64,000 nt of DNA from Schistosoma mansoni (GCF_000237925.1 NC_031495.1:51096746-51160745), one strand, 5' to 3'. Shown: positions 1-13,125, numbered from the stretch's first letter. Program-made: numbers and translations. Notes: a model not told the origin generated them from the letters alone.

Positions 1-99
1 CACGCACTGCTTGTTCGCTTGTACTCTTTGGCACGTCTCGGTATTATTTCGATACCACGAGATCGCCAATAAATATACTTGATCTGGACTAATAAAGCC

Positions 100-862
100 T
101 TCTGATTTACGGGCTATCAAGGGAACCAAGTCATATTTGTACGCGTAATCGAATAGTAGTGGTGATCATAGTCCGCCCACGACTCGATATCCACTACACA
201 CTTATCAAGGTTAGATATAGGTTCAGAAGTTCTAAAATCATAGTGCATCCGGTACAGAAATTCATCTATGCGGCTCCGTAGTAGTCGGCCTCTGGAGCCA
301 TGATAAGGTCTCAAAAATTCTTTCAGCCTCCACCACATAGCCTCAATGTTGTAGTGATCTGTCATAGATTCCAAGGACCTGTGAGGTATATTTATGGAAG
401 AGGTACTTACCCAATCTTCTTTAATACTACGGCCACGGTCGAATTTTCGTTTCCTTACAACTGTTTCGTCTATTTCAACGATCTTCCCTACTCCTCCATA
501 CGATTCGTGAACGTTTGTCAATTTTGTTGCACACATTTCTCGGCAATACTCGTACCACTGAACTGCCGAAATTTCACTTACATCGGCAAACGTGGCAGCA
601 AGTGTAACTGGTGTTTTTATTATCCAATTTCAGACAAGGATCATAATTTGCCTTAACCTTAATTTTGATCGACCGAGAAAAGTGCTTGTTCGAGCTGATT
701 TCTTCCAACATGAACATCGAAAGATAATCTCATCACGGTAGTCTGCACACCGTACAGCGGCCATTTGTGTACCACAGTCACAAGTATAGGAACTTCTTAA
801 TAATCCCTTCTCTTGTAGACGCTGAATTATCACGTCTCCACTAAAATCCGCTGTAAACCGAC
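100..862 (-). mobile_element. Merlin (IS1595-like DDE) DNA transposon relic
   Basis: Two minus-strand reading frames (875-630 and 536-117) make a broken Merlin transposase. The N-terminal part has a Cys-rich segment (CDCG, then RCSC) and a GRSKLRL motif. The C-terminal part has VEIDETVVRKRKF (first catalytic Asp) and NIEAMWWRLKEFLR followed by RIDEFLYRMHY, the typical ISXO2/IS1595 ending. The frames are out of register around 600-660. The stretch that should carry the second catalytic Asp, between KFDRGR and the NIE motif, is missing, so the copy is dead. Merlin elements are established in schistosomes. I could not define terminal inverted repeats. The right edge abuts a CR1-like LINE at about 850. 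A second, more decayed copy lies at 29960-30545. Confidence 0.8.
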
Positions 863-867
863 CGTGC

Positions 868-3069
868 GTAAGCATCAGGTACCGAACTTAGCGCCGTGAC
901 CTTGAAAACCCGCGAAAGCTTCTGATTGGCTCTTCCACATAGTCCATCTCGCCGTCCTCTCAAATGATCTGTCCTAGAGGGAAGGAAAAGATTAGACATA
1001 TTAGTACCAAGGTCATCGTTCAGGATACGATAAGCCGATATTAGATCACCCCGTATTCTACGGTAGGATAACGCAAATATTTTGAGGTGTCTCAGTCTGT
1101 ATTCATAAGATAGGCCAGATAGACCTTTTACTAATATAGTCACTCGGCGTTGGACTCGTTCCAGCATATCCGCCTCATATTTGAAACAAGGACTCGCTGC
1201 TTGAATCCCATATTGCAACTGTGGTCGCACGAATGTCGGGTGTAATAATCTAAACATCTCATCGAAATACTGGAAAGATCTACGAATAGACCACAATACC
1301 CTATAGCCTTTTGCAGCAGCAGCCTTACAGTGGCTGGTTGTCTTGAGATCATCGCTTAGTGTAACTTCTAGATCTTTATAGTTTCTTACTGTGGGTAACA
1401 CGAATTCGCATATTGTGTAGTAATTCGAATCATCGTAGTTATTTAATTGCGTCACCACACTCTTGTTAGGATTCACTTTCAGTGACCACCAGTCCATCCA
1501 TGCCACTAATGAGTTGAGATCATCCTGTAATACTATTCTATCTGACATGCTGAATATGGGTCTCCAAATCTTTATGTCATCGGCGAAGAGTAAGACGGAT
1601 GACTTAGTTACAGTTGATAATTCATTTACATAAAGTAGGAAGAGAAGAGGACCGAGGATTGTGTCTTGGGGAACTGTGATGTTTGAGAGTATCTGAATTA
1701 TAGTATGAACTAATGATCCCAGCAATAACGCAATTTAATCATGAAGTTTTAGATGAGCACGAACAAGTGTATTGTATTTGGGATTCAAAATCAAAACAGT
1801 CATCAATACAAGGGAATCACTTGTCATTCAAACACCATAGGAACTACACTTTTTACAGGTTCCCACGATTAAAGCCCCACTTACTCGTACCCTTCGTCTC
1901 CTGTCATGTAGAAAGTCACTTATCCAGTCTATCATCGTATAATGACTTCCAAAACTTTCCGGTTTCAATTTAAGACCAGAATGGAAGACCATATCAAAGG
2001 CTTTACTTAGATCTATGATGATCAAATCTATAGGAATATTTCGATCTTTTGCCTCAGCCCACTCTTCTATTGCAATGAGAAGACTTGTCAAACGTGATAG
2101 ACCTTTCAGAAGACCATGTTCCCTGGATAAAAGATCATGTCCTTCCACATAGTTTATAACAGCCATCCGAATAATTTTTTCCATCAGTATTACAACTGCA
2201 CTAGTTAAGCTAACGGATCGATAGTTACTAACTAAATCTATACTCCCAGCCTTATACACCGGACTAATTATCGCGTCTTTCCAGTCTCTGGGCAATTTGG
2301 ACTGCCGCAGGGACATATCAAAACGTATCGCTAAAGGTTCAGCAATTATATCTGATAGGGCTTTCATTATCCCAGGATGGATATGATCAGGGCCACTGGA
2401 CTTATCAGGTTTGAGATGCTGAAATAGTCTTAAGACAGTATCTTTCTCAATAACTTCAGGATCCATCCACAAGCCGCCACAACTACAATGAACAGTTGGT
2501 CGTTTCTCATTACTGATAGGAAACTTTTTACTGAAATAGTCCGATAAAGCTTCAGCTTTTTCGATATAATTTCTTGCCAATATTAACGGGTTTTCTACTA
2601 CCAAAAGTAATGAGATTCCATCACTTCTCTGAGTTCGCCTCTTTATATATGAGAATAACCGTTCTGGACTATATTTACAATCCCTAACCAATTGTTTTTC
2701 ATATGACCGTCTAGTCTTACTAATTATTGCCTTACAAGTACTCTTAATCTTACAATAACTGGATCTGCACTGTTCTAAGCCAGTAGAGATGGACATATTC
2801 CAGTGCTTTTTCCTACGTGTAAGAAGTTTCTTGACTTGTTTATTTATCCATGGTGGACTATTATTCGTTCTACGTGGTACCAAATATGGTATGAACATAG
2901 AAGTGGTTGAACTAAACTTGCCTTTAAACATAGACCATGCTTCCTCGACTGATGAGCTAGTATCTACTGACCAATCTGTCTTAGCAGGAAACTCCTGAAT
3001 GGCTTTCCTATTGTGATGACCAAATCGAGCTATATTGACTGGAACATATGTTCCTGTAGGTTCTATCAT
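868..3069 (-). mobile_element. CR1-like LINE, 5'-truncated, reverse transcriptase part
   Basis: Minus-strand frames 3069-1828 and 1725-841 encode a non-LTR reverse transcriptase. The first carries the linker after the endonuclease and the early RT blocks (SSGPDHIHPGIMK, WKDAIISPVYKAG, LIIIDLSKAFDMV). The second carries LGPLLFLLYVNEL and FADDIKIW (the catalytic FADD) and the C-terminal RRVTILVKGL/RRIRGDLISAYRIL region. A frameshift near 1730-1830 separates them. No endonuclease domain precedes it, so it is a typical 5'-truncated insertion. The same family recurs at 11691-13125 (-), and as fragments at 7610-7835, 9710-10963, 17976-18250 and 28845-29100. Confidence 0.85.
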
Positions 3070-3645
3070 GCCAGACAGGTCGATGGGAGAACGGTATGAC
3101 TAAAAGCAGCAACACAAGGTCTAAGAGCGAAGTCGTACTGCTGACTGTAGAGAGGTGTGACAGCAATAAGTTGTTTCCATCGGACAACCTGCATCAGCAG
3201 CGCTGCTGCCTTCTCACAAGGAAGAAAGGGACTAGGAAAGGTCGACCCTAAAAATATCACGCCTCACCTTTCCTCACGGATTTTCGTCTCCGGCGGTAAG
3301 GCCCCTTGAAGAACGGAGCTAACACGTCGAAACACTCCCACAAAGAGGCCTTGTGCGACCGGCCTCAAACAGTTGTCCCTTGGGATCTGCGGTCACGCTC
3401 CCAGGCCGGTAAGACCAACATTAATGGAACTTCCTTTTCAGGTCCCTCAAGAAATACCTTTCCACGATATGGGCAGCCGGGAAATGATATCAGCCCTCGT
3501 ACTCGTAACAACACACGAGAACAAGTTGGTCACATTTAAATCCTTCCCACATCTCCTAATAACTCTCTTATCTCCACGACTATCCCTTCTCACGTCCCTC
3601 TATCACCTCACACCGCTAGGGCAAATGATTCGAGTACACGGAACG
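3070..3645. other. Spacer with unassigned repeat-like sequence
   Basis: This stretch lies between the CR1-like LINE and the endonuclease start of LINE-B. Short open frames exist on both strands (3066-3260 minus, 3306-3539 and 3373-3663 plus), but none carries a motif I recognise. Base composition is richer in GC than the later intronic DNA and resembles LINE leader sequence. It may be the 5' untranslated region of LINE-B. Confidence 0.4.
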
Positions 3646-3649
3646 TTAT

Positions 3650-6500
3650 TCCTGGTCTCCTGAAACCACGCTCTAAACTATGTGTAGGAGCTTTTAACGT
3701 CCTAACACTGTGCCAAATAGGATAACAGGCTTCCCTAGATAGGACTTTAGAATCTCGCACCATCGATGCGTGCTGTGTCTTTGAAACGCACATACAGGAT
3801 CCGAGTAACGTCATTCATTTGACCTCACCACGTTGAGATCAAGAACCAACTCGATTCACACTTCGTGTATCTGGGAGCCGTGATGCTGCTCTCCGTGGCC
3901 TCGTTGGCGTAGGTATAGCATTGAGTCCTAGGGCAGAACTAGCTCTTTTAGACTGGATCTCAGTAGACAGTCGTTTGTGCACTGTCTGAATAGACGGAAC
4001 AGTGAGGACTCGGAAAGATAGGGATAGCCGTCGTTGCCCCTGCCTACTCTCCCACTGACTGCAGCTTAGATGATGTGAAGGATGAGTTTTACAGAAAACT
4101 TTCCGACCTCCGAAAAGCTAGGCGCTCTGATGTAGTAATAGTGGCTGTTGACTTTAATGCTCAAGTAGGTGAACTAAGCGAAAGACACCTGGATCGTTTT
4201 TATGGTGTCGTGGATCAAAGGACACATAATGACGACCGTCTGTTGCAGCTGTGCTCAGATAACCGCCTGTTTCTTGCAAATAATAACTTTAAGCACAAGG
4301 AAAACATCTTTTGACATGGTGACCCCCGAATTCTCCACAACGTTGGACCCAATTAGATCACATCGCTATTAGCCACCGATGGAGGGGCTCGATAGAAGAC
4401 TCGTTCATTCTGGAGCACATGCATAGATCTAGACCGTGCTCTAGTGCGGGCACATATCTTTCTGCGTCTTACAGGACGCAGGAAAGACACTGCAAGGAAA
4501 CCTTTTAGGGTTCTACTTAATGATAGGCAAGCTAATAATATATTCCAGGAACAACTAGAAAAACAGTTAGGCAGCCATGTAGGTTGTACCTACTCCAAAG
4601 CAGGGTGGAATGACATCGGAAAAGCTGTGGAAGCAGCAGTGATATCTGCTAGTACAGTAAACAATAAGGTTAGGGAAAAACTCTGGATCTCAGCAGCATC
4701 TACCTCACTGATAGATGTTCGGAAACCCGTCTGGCGCTGAACATAACGAAGGGCGGAGTCAGTTTAACCGCTGACTAACAAGAAGCCTACGCAGTGATCA
4801 GTAGCGAAAGCAAGAGAGATGGAAAAGGCAGCGGCAATAGGTAACAGCAGACAACTGTTCAGACTTGTTAAATAAACCGGTATTAGGAACCCAACTTTCA
4901 GCGAAACTATCTCGGAAAAAGATGGACGTATAATTCATTCTCAATCCAGGAGATTGGATCGATGGGCAGAACACTTTAGGGATCAGTTCAACTGGCCTTC
5001 AGCTACACTTCAGTTACCCACGATCCCCAGTCGACCTGATGGAAAGTTAATGTAAGTCCACCCACTCTCTACGAGGTTGAAAAAGCTTTAGGAAATCTGA
5101 AGCGAGGGAGGGCAGCGGGCCCTGACAGGTTTACCTCTGAGATTTTTAAGGACGATGGTCCAGTAATAGCAGCGATATTGACTGAGGTCTTAGGTAGAAT
5201 CTGGGAACAGAACGTAATTCCATCTGACTGGTCCCAATCACTGATTGTGCCAGTCTATAAGAAAGGACAAAAGTCCTTCGACGCCTAACCAAAGCTCGTA
5301 AAGAGCAGACTAGAGAAAACCAGGCTGGTTTTCGACCTGTACCTGGTTGTATAGACCAGATATTCACTCTACGTCAGGTCCTAGAACATAGACACATATT
5401 CAGACGTCCCACAATAGTAGTATTTCTCGACCTTAAGGTGGCATTTGACTTTGTTGATCGTGAGGTTCTATGGCAGTGTTTGTCACTGAAAGGAGTACCA
5501 ACAAAGTACATTAACCTTATATAGGCTCTCTACTCGAACACAACTGGTCGAGTTAGAGCTTATGGCGAACTGTTATCAGAAGTGATTACCTCAAGTGGTG
5601 TTCGTCAGGGCTGTCCACTCTCTCCATCCTTGTTCAACTTTATCGTAGACGTGCTTTTAGAAATAACACTTTCCTCATCCAAATTTAGAGGAGTTAAACT
5701 TCTACCAGGAGACTCACTTGTTGACTTGGAATATGCCGACGAAATAGTTCTATTTGGTGAAGATGCTGACCACTATAAGCAACAATGCAGACATGTTCGG
5801 GATGCGATTCTCTCCCTCGAAACGCTAAATGTTACTTCAGGAGTGAGTTGCATCTGCACCTGAACTAATGATAGGGAGTGAAGTAATTGAGCGTGTCGAC
5901 CGCTTCACTCATCTTGGGAGTCTCATCGGCCCTTGTGGTCTGGTGTGTGACAAAATCTCAGCGCGGATGCAGAAGGCTCGTCTAGCTTTCGCCAACTTGT
6001 GTCATTTATGGCGTAGGCGAGATATCCGTCTATCAACCAATGGACGGCTTTACTGCGCAACAGTTCGTTCTGCCCTACTTTATGGCAGTGAAACATGGCC
6101 GGTAAGGGTAGAGGATATTTGTAGGCTACTAGATTTCGATCATAGGTGTCTTCGAAGCATTGCTCGTATATCCTGAGACCACCGAGTAAGTAATGCAGAT
6201 GTTAGGAAACGGGTACTAGGTATGGACAAAGTAGTGAAACTTCATCAGTTGAGATGGCTAGGACACGTGTTACGTATGCCCAACCACCGACGTGCGGTGT
6301 TTCATGGTGTAGGAGTAGGTTGGAATAAAGGTATGGGGCGGCCAAACCAAAACGTAGCACTAATCCATGAAGTCACTGACAAGTGGACTGAGCCATGTTG
6401 GTAGGTGTAGACTACCTGGCTGGGATCCGCGAGATGAGAGCAACCGATGGTTAGAGACCTTGAATAGCATGACTCAGAATCGTTTCCAATGGCGAAGGTG
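3650..6500 (+). mobile_element. LINE-B: endonuclease-reverse transcriptase LINE, broken
   Basis: The element opens with an endonuclease-like CVGAFNVLTLCQIG block (about 3680-3725) and continues with VVIVAVDFNAQVG (about 4130-4170). RT blocks follow: a GRAAGPD block near 5110, KVAFDFVDREVLWQ near 5440, SGVRQGCPLSPSLFNF (5592-5640) and [15 protein letters not shown] (5725-5770; the catalytic YADD has become YADE). The C-terminal part has HLGSLIGP, IRLSTNGRLYCATV and QLRWLGHVLRMP. Many frameshifts and stops split it into at least six frames. It is an EN-RT non-LTR element distinct from the CR1-like and LINE-A families here; I would call it RTE/jockey-like without fixing the clade. Related pieces are at 16219-17640 and 37100-37545. 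Confidence 0.85.
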
Positions 6501-6502
6501 CC

Positions 6503-7250
6503 TTACAAACGCCATGTGTTCAGTTAAGCCTATTACCACTCGATCGCAATCAACTGATATTTTCCTTCAACCTGCCTTACCCTATAGTGCACACGTCACG
6601 ACTTCGACGACCTCGAAACGGCAAACGACGGACCCTTCAAAGCGAACCTAAGTACTATATCATCGATAAGAACAGAACTAACGATAACATCATTATCGCC
6701 GTGTATTTAGAAGACCCTAATCATGTCGATACAATCGACAGACACGAATCTCACAATTACGATACCCCACCCGACCATCCACAATCACGACGACACTTCG
6801 GTGGTATCTGACAACAGACAACGCGTTCTGGAAGAAGAGTAAGATTTGCAGAACACTTGGACGACTACTGCACGTAAGACACAGCACATTTTCTTTCACC
6901 TCGATTTTTTCTATTCTTGTGTCAAGAAACAAAAACAAACCACTTTCATATGCTCATATATATATTTACTTTTTTCTCCAAAAAACGAAAAAAAATATTT
7001 TTGATAATATGCTTATATATATATATATATATACTTTCCAAAAATAATTATGGGAAAATCGTTTCTACGCTATGTATGGTATATTATTTCCCTTTTTCTG
7101 CCTGTTTTGTATCCTTACTCACGCACGGGTGTAGTTCGGCATGAACTTACATATCGTTTTTCCTTTTCCAGGACGGCTAGAAAACCGGCAAAAATTACGA
7201 TGAATCAAACTTTTGATTGTATTTGTTTTTCTCTACTATGCTGTACCACA
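6503..7250 (+). mobile_element. Ty3/Gypsy LTR-element fossil, 3' end of pol plus LTR-like tail
   Basis: The translated segment 6503-6880 resembles the C-terminal pol tail of the minus-strand Gypsy fossil at 25918-26406 (shared PQSTxxFxQP, EPKYYxxDKN and SGRRVRFxEHL-like segments). The AT-rich stretch after it (about 6940-7240) resembles the LTR-like sequence at 25740-25890 and at the outer ends of the 8368/22372 inverted repeat. It joins LINE-B directly. The copy is a fragment with several breaks and looks old. Confidence 0.65.
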
Positions 7251-7609
7251 TGGCCCCATATGGTAAGGAAAGACGACCAGATGCTACTGAACATTGCAAG
7301 CTATCAGAGGAGTGTTTACCAACGACAAACTCGTTGAGTTTGAACTTCAAACCAGCCATGTCTTAGGGTCATAACAGCTTTTGTAGGTATTCAAAAACTT
7401 CTTATCATTAGGAACACACAGAAACAAAAACAATCGGACTAAACGTATTACATTTTCCAATGTTATGATGCTGTCTGTTTTCGGGAGACGTGTTCCAGTT
7501 ATTTTTCAATGGATTGCAAGGAAATAAATCAAATAAAAATTTAATTACTGTCATCCGATAATCACTGCACCTGACTCGCCCTTATTTTGCTTGTCTTCTG
7601 AAGCAGATA

Positions 7610-7835
7610 ATTCGCAAAGACATTCTAAAAAAAGTACAAAAGCCTAGGACAACTTACTTGTCAGCTGACTAACGACTTTCCCATAGAATCATCAGCTAAT
7701 GGAATTCATCACCTCAACAAATGACTGAAGCTCCACCTGTCGGCGCTTTCGAAAGTTGGATCAACTGAGAAACCATCATTGCCAAGACTAGCGCAAGTTA
7801 CCTAGCCTCCTGTCCTTTCCAAACTGAAACTGAAA
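7610..7835 (+). mobile_element. CR1-like LINE 3'-end fragment
   Basis: This is homologous to the 3' end of the CR1-like LINE at 11691-11880 in reverse complement: shared ACTTGTCAGCTGACTA, a GGATCAACTGAG-type segment and a closing CCTTTCCAAACTGAA. It is a short dead fragment. The flanking stretches 7250-7610 and 7836-8367 hold no gene or repeat that I recognise. Confidence 0.6.
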
Positions 7836-8675
7836 TGTGAATAGTAAAAGTAACGTTAGTAGACTGCGATGGTGTTTACAGATTACTGTGACTGCATGCC
7901 ACAGCATTCCAAAGATTTACGTTTATACATTTCTCCAACCAGAAAAGTTGTTGAGTAAAGAATAAACGTGTGATTCAGTAAACCAGCTAGTTTTTATTAC
8001 TGTCTTTTTATATTATCATCATATCACTGACTAAGTTCTTACAACAGGTAACGGGATTATTCAGAATGATATTGAATTTACAGAATCCTAGTTGTCGATT
8101 AGCTCTATATTCTATGAAGTTGTCTTGACACACTATTTCCAATCGAATATTTGAGCCTGAAATAAATCTCTAAAGTTGTTTTCTCTCTTACGATCAGATG
8201 TATGTTTTCTTTGTGGGTTTTGTTAAGCAGACAAATTAATTAGCCTCTGGTTTATGAGAAACTTGAAAGTATCTAGATCGGTATTTAGTGACAGTATCAA
8301 TAAGAAGAGACACTAGTTATTTATCACCAGACGAAGTTTACTATGCAAGTGTTTGTATATTGTGGTAGACCTGGAAAAGGAAAAATAGAAATTGCGAGTG
8401 CATGTCGAAATACAGTCGTACTTGCGTAAAGACACAAGGAGAGCGGAAGAAAAGGCAAATAACCTAATACGATTGCGATAGCGTGAAAGCGATTTACAAA
8501 CATTTGATGTGTTTTTGTTTGTTTTATTTTCTTTTAAAAATATGTATTCGCTTATCAGAAAAAAATTGTTTTTTTGTGGAACAAATATATAAGAATGAGC
8601 ATATTAAACTTTTTTATAATATATATATTCCACAACAACTCAGTCCCCCCACAGCTGATTAGTCAATAGAATGTC

Positions 8676-8890
8676 ATGAAGAAAACCTCTACTGTCATCG
8701 TGAGGATAGAAATGTTGCAATCGACAAAATTAATTGTTATGCCAAGTCAGATGCTTGATTTAAACATAGCAGGCGATAGAGACCCGAATCGCTCCACGCT
8801 AACACCTCTGACTGTGACACTGAGTCGCGTGGGCTCGTATTCCACACAGGATGTCTGTTCCCTTAAGATTCCAGGTGCACCTTACTGACG
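8676..8890 (+). repeat. tRNA-like SINE remnant in the inverted-repeat arm
   Basis: The segment contains a tRNA-like block around 8785-8870 (CGCTCCACGCTAACACCTC ... GGGCTCGTATTCC), resembling a degenerate RNA polymerase III internal promoter. A related, better preserved version occurs on the minus strand at 57180-57310. The mirrored copy is at 21850-22065 (-). Assignment as a SINE is inferred from these boxes. Confidence 0.45.
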
Positions 8891-9709
8891 AGCGCCAGCT
8901 AGCACGGAACCTCAGTTCACGGCTCCTTGTCGATTGCCTCCGACCAACTACCATGGTTCAGGCCGGTTAATAATATCAGATAAAATCACGATGACAGCCT
9001 ACTCCAATATAAATATTTTACCTCATGCAACAAATCAAGCAGAACAACAAAAGTGAATGAAACACTTTAGGAAATGTTATGGAAACTTCCAGGTTCAAAC
9101 TACCATGAAGTGCATAGGCAGCTTGAGACAATGCTTCGGTCGTGCCACTCATTCATTGGCTAACTAGGACAGCTAGTGAGGTTCGAAAGTATTCTACAAA
9201 GGAAACTCAAGTTCAGTGATGCCATGTTGTGCTCCCATCGTTGACTGATTCGTACGATTTCCCAGTCACCTAGTATACGCGTTGCTACGCTCACTCGCAA
9301 TTCTAAAACTGAAGTCATAAACTACCCGGTTGTAAATCACTACTGAACTCCTAGGCTAGGTGGAACACAAGTTAGGAAATCCCAGTTTCGAGAGCTGACC
9401 CAGCACATACACTTAACTACCATTATACCTTTGGACAAAGCGAGAACAATAAGATCTACAGGACACAACCAACCAACTCCCCTCCTTCTCTTCTCCACAA
9501 ATAATTCCGTACACTGGTTACTTCCAACAATATATTTCAGTTCCAATTCACTTCTCTCTCTCCTCTCAGACTCGCAAAGTTCTATATCACCACAACTAAA
9601 TTAGCAATGTTTCGCAAACACTGGTTAACGCCATTCTCTCTGGATTGATTAGTCAACCATGGTTTGGTGGCTATTATACTCCAATATTGAATGTTCTTAT
9701 TCTAGGCCG

Positions 9710-10963
9710 TTTCTATTTCACAGGAAGCGCTTGATATATCCGAATTCAAGGGACCCGATGAAATGCGTCCTAGGTTATTAATGGAACTAGTAAATCTCGT
9801 TGCCAACCGCTCAAGTACATGTTCGAACCTATCTGTAACCCAGGGTCGATTACCAGAAAACTGGAAGAATGTTATAGTAGGTTCTGTCTTTAGAGCAGGT
9901 ACGAAACATAAGCCCGAAGACCACCGAACCGTAAGCCTAACTGGCGTGGTTCTTAAATTTCTAGAAAAAAAATATTCGGAAAGAGTTGTCCAAGTGTCTT
10001 AACGAAAACCGGATCCTTTCTGAAAAACTTCATGGCTATAGAGCAGGTTATTCCTGTCTCATCGACTTTTTAGTAGCTCGTGGAAGTTTGTGCACTCTCA
10101 GGGATCAAAAGGTACATATAGACGTAGTCTATATTGACTTCAGCAAAGATTTCGACAAAGTTCCTCTTAACCAGATGTTATGGAGAGCGATAAAAAGTGA
10201 AGTTGGTAGTTTGGTTCTTCAAAAGACCTGGGGAAATTATCTGACTGGTCTGAAATTTGGCAGTTTCTGATAAATGATTCCAAGTGCAATGTGCATATTC
10301 GTCACCACAGTACAGATACATACACGGTTAATAACATTGAGCTAATTGTTGCCCAGACACACAAATACTTGAAAGTCATCGTTAGACAAAAATTAAAAAT
10401 TACTGCACATTACTATGCAATAACCGTCAAAGATTCAATACATAAGGCCTTAAGCCATGTAAATGCTAAAAAAGTACTGCGAACAAGCAGCTAGCCACTG
10501 TGTAAAATGAGCTGTTGGGAAAGGTTCAGAGAACATTGGCTAATCTGATTTCTTGAAAAGAAAAGCTCCTGTGTGATGCTCGACGGACTAAACTAAACTT
10601 AATTCCCTTGCCATATAGAAGAACCAGAGGCGACTTGATCACAAATTTGAAAAATACTTCGTAATAACACTGCATCTGATATGCACTAACTTTCATTGGC
10701 TTAATAAACAGAAAATTTACGAGGACACTCTAAAACAGTTTACAACCCTAGAACAAACTACTTGTCAGCTAACTACCGACTTTCCCATTGAATTATAAAC
10801 GCATGAAATTCATTACCTCTACACGTTATTGAAGTAACAACTGTCGAACCTCAAAACAAAGTTGGACCAATTGAGTGACCACAATTGCCAAGACTAACAC
10901 AAGCCATCTAGCCTACTGTTGTTTCCAAATTAAAACAAAATAACACACGGGCTCATCCCGTCC
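9710..10963 (+). mobile_element. CR1-like LINE fragment inside the left inverted-repeat arm
   Basis: Plus-strand frames at 9763-10002, 9986-10270 and 10291-10494 encode CR1-like RT pieces: RLPENWKNVIVGSVFRAG, KPEDHRTVSLTG, VYIDFSKDFDKVPLNQML, and the TNxxELxVAQTHxxLxVIV region. The 3' end (10700-10935) matches the CR1 tail at 11691-11880 in reverse. The catalytic YADD block is absent, so an internal deletion exists besides frameshifts. It sits where the two blocks of the left arm are separated and is missing from the right arm. Confidence 0.75.
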
Positions 10964-11690
10964 TCGAGGCACGATTGTTCTCATAGGAAGCTACGTTGAC
11001 TCACTCCAAACCTATTTACATGAATGCGACATGACTGCACCGTTAACATCTTGCTCTAGTTGATTTCGAATTGAAACTAGTGTAAAAATACTAGGCCAGT
11101 TTACAAACAAGCTCACCTACATATACATATGCACTGTCCCTCCCATTCCACTTGTTACATACACAAACACTACTTCTATTTCAGCTTCAAGTTGGTATCT
11201 CCGAACAAACCCATACCTCGTTTCGCGAAATTAAAAGATACCCAGTCTGACCATCAACAAGAAGAATGGACATATACCTACCACCTCTAAAGTCCAAAGG
11301 TTTACAACTCCGACGACTAGATAAAGCTTATAATAAATCCACCTCCATATTCAGGATTATCCAACTGACCGACCACCCGTTCTTCGACACACTGTGATGA
11401 TCGACTGACTCGATCGAACATAGGCATTTCCAACAACCAAGGAAATGATTATTACATTTCCCCAACCCACATATCCCAATGTGGAATACGATGCGAAACA
11501 CGTGCATTGTCATCCTTACCTATTTCACATCTCATCTGTTGTCGGGCAGTAACCAACTAACTAATAACTGCAGGCCGTTCAGACTACTCAACTAAATATT
11601 TACTGTCTCAGAAGAGATCATCTCACCTAACTTAGTTGTTAATCCAGTCGTCAAGCAAATCCACTTCCAGCTCTAAAGTACAAGTCACTT

Positions 11691-13125
11691 CAGTTTGGAA
11701 AGGATAGGAGGCTTGATGGCCAGTGTTAGTCGTGGCGATGATGGTCTCTCAGTTGATCCAAATTTCTTTTGAAAGAGTCGACGGATGGAGCCTCAACCAC
11801 GTGCTGAGGTAATAAATTCCACTCGTTGATGATTCGATGGGAAAGTCGATAGTCAGCTGACAAGTAATTCGTTCTGGGCTTGTGAACTTTCATGGAGTGT
11901 CCTCGTAAATTTTCTGTTTTGGAAGACAAGAAAAATGAGGGTATATAAGGTGCAAATTTATCACTAAGCAATTTGAAAACTGTAATCAAGTCGCCTCTGA
12001 ATCTTCGATATGACAGCGGGAATATGTTTAGCTTGGTCAGTCTAGTATTATACTGGAGCTTCGCTATTCCGGAAATCAGCTTAGTTGCTGTTTTCTGAAC
12101 CCTTTCCAAGATCTCACTGTCTTTTTTTAGGCAGGGGCTAGCTGCTTGTATGTAGTAATCAAGTTTAGGACGCACGAACACTGTATACAAAGTCAGAAAC
12201 GTTTTAGCGTCAAGATGACTAAAAGCCCTACGTATGGACCATAAAGTTGTAAAACCTTCGGCGGCTATTACACGGCAGTGTGCAGTAGTCTTCAAGTCTT
12301 GACTAACGACGACTCCTAAGTTGTGTGTCTGAACAATAGGTAGCTCAGTGTTATTCATTGCGTATTTATCTGTACCCTGGTGGCCAATATGCATCACAAT
12401 ACACTTGGAAGTGTTTATCGGCAATTGCCAGGTTTGGGACCATTCAGATAATTTCTCCAGGTCGTTATGGAGTTCTAAGCTATCACACTTACTTTGTATC
12501 GCTCTCCATATCTTGATGTTGTCGGCATAGAGCAAGACTGATGACGATAGTAGACGAGGGAGGTCATTTACGTACAAAAGGAATAACACTGGCCCCAAAA
12601 CTGTAACCTAGGGGACTCCACTAAGTACAGTTTCCCAGCTAGATAACTTGGAGTTCACCCGTACTCTTTGTTGACGCCCAACTAGGAAGTCTTTTATCCA
12701 CATCAATAGATTGTCTCCAATCCCGACATTCCTGAGCTTATATAACAGCCGGTTGTGAGGAAATTTGTCGAAAGCTTTGCTGAGATCGATATAGGCTACG
12801 TCTACAGGTAACTTTTGGTCCTTAAGAGTGCACCAGCTTTCACGAGCGACTAATAAGTTAGAGACAAGAATAACCTGTTCTAAAACCATGCTGCTTCTCC
12901 GAGAGGATCCGGTTTTAATCGGGGTTCTTAAACAGCTTTTTCCGAATAATCTTTTCAAAGATTTTAACAACCACACTAATTAGGCTAATATGTCTGTAAT
13001 TCTCAGGCTTATGTTTCTTACCTGCTTAGAAGACAGGACTTACTATGGCGTTTTTCCAGTCATTCGGAAAACGATCCTGGGTTACGGATAGATTGAAACA
13101 TATACTTAAGGAGTTGAAAGATATA
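11691..13125 (-). mobile_element. CR1-like LINE, 5'-truncated, RT domain
   Basis: Minus-strand frames 12976-12608 and 12598-11726 cover the RT core. The first has VAYIDLSKAFDKFPHNRLL and LVGRQQRVRVNSKLSSWETVLSGVP. The second starts GPVLFLLYVNDLP and has LLYADNIKIWRAI (YADD changed to YADN, a lost catalytic Asp), then QTHNLGVVVSQDLKTTAHC, RVQKTATKLISG and SYRRFRGDLITVF. One stop separates the two frames at the GVPQG block. Upstream RT blocks (TGxVLKxFEKI-like) are visible to about 13125. This is the best-preserved CR1 copy here and lies 0.5 kb upstream of HSP90. Confidence 0.88.

Larger units (their letters stand above)
8368..11690. repeat. Left arm of ~2.07 kb inverted repeat around HSP90
   Basis: Two blocks match the reverse complement of 20262-22372: 8368-9709 pairs with 21032-22372, and 10964-11690 pairs with 20262-20988. 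By eye only scattered single-base differences are visible. The two blocks are separated here by about 1.25 kb of CR1-like LINE sequence (9710-10963) that the right arm lacks; the right arm has 43 bp instead. The outer end carries Gypsy LTR-like AT-rich sequence. The short frames in this arm (8676-8888 plus, 9546-9340 minus, 11513-11328 minus) are exactly mirrored in the other arm and are not convincing genes. Confidence 0.9.

Noticed and set aside
3306-3663. Overlapping frames 3306-3539 and 3373-3663 as proteins
   Set aside because: Both overlap a likely LINE-B leader, in different frames, with no recognisable domain.
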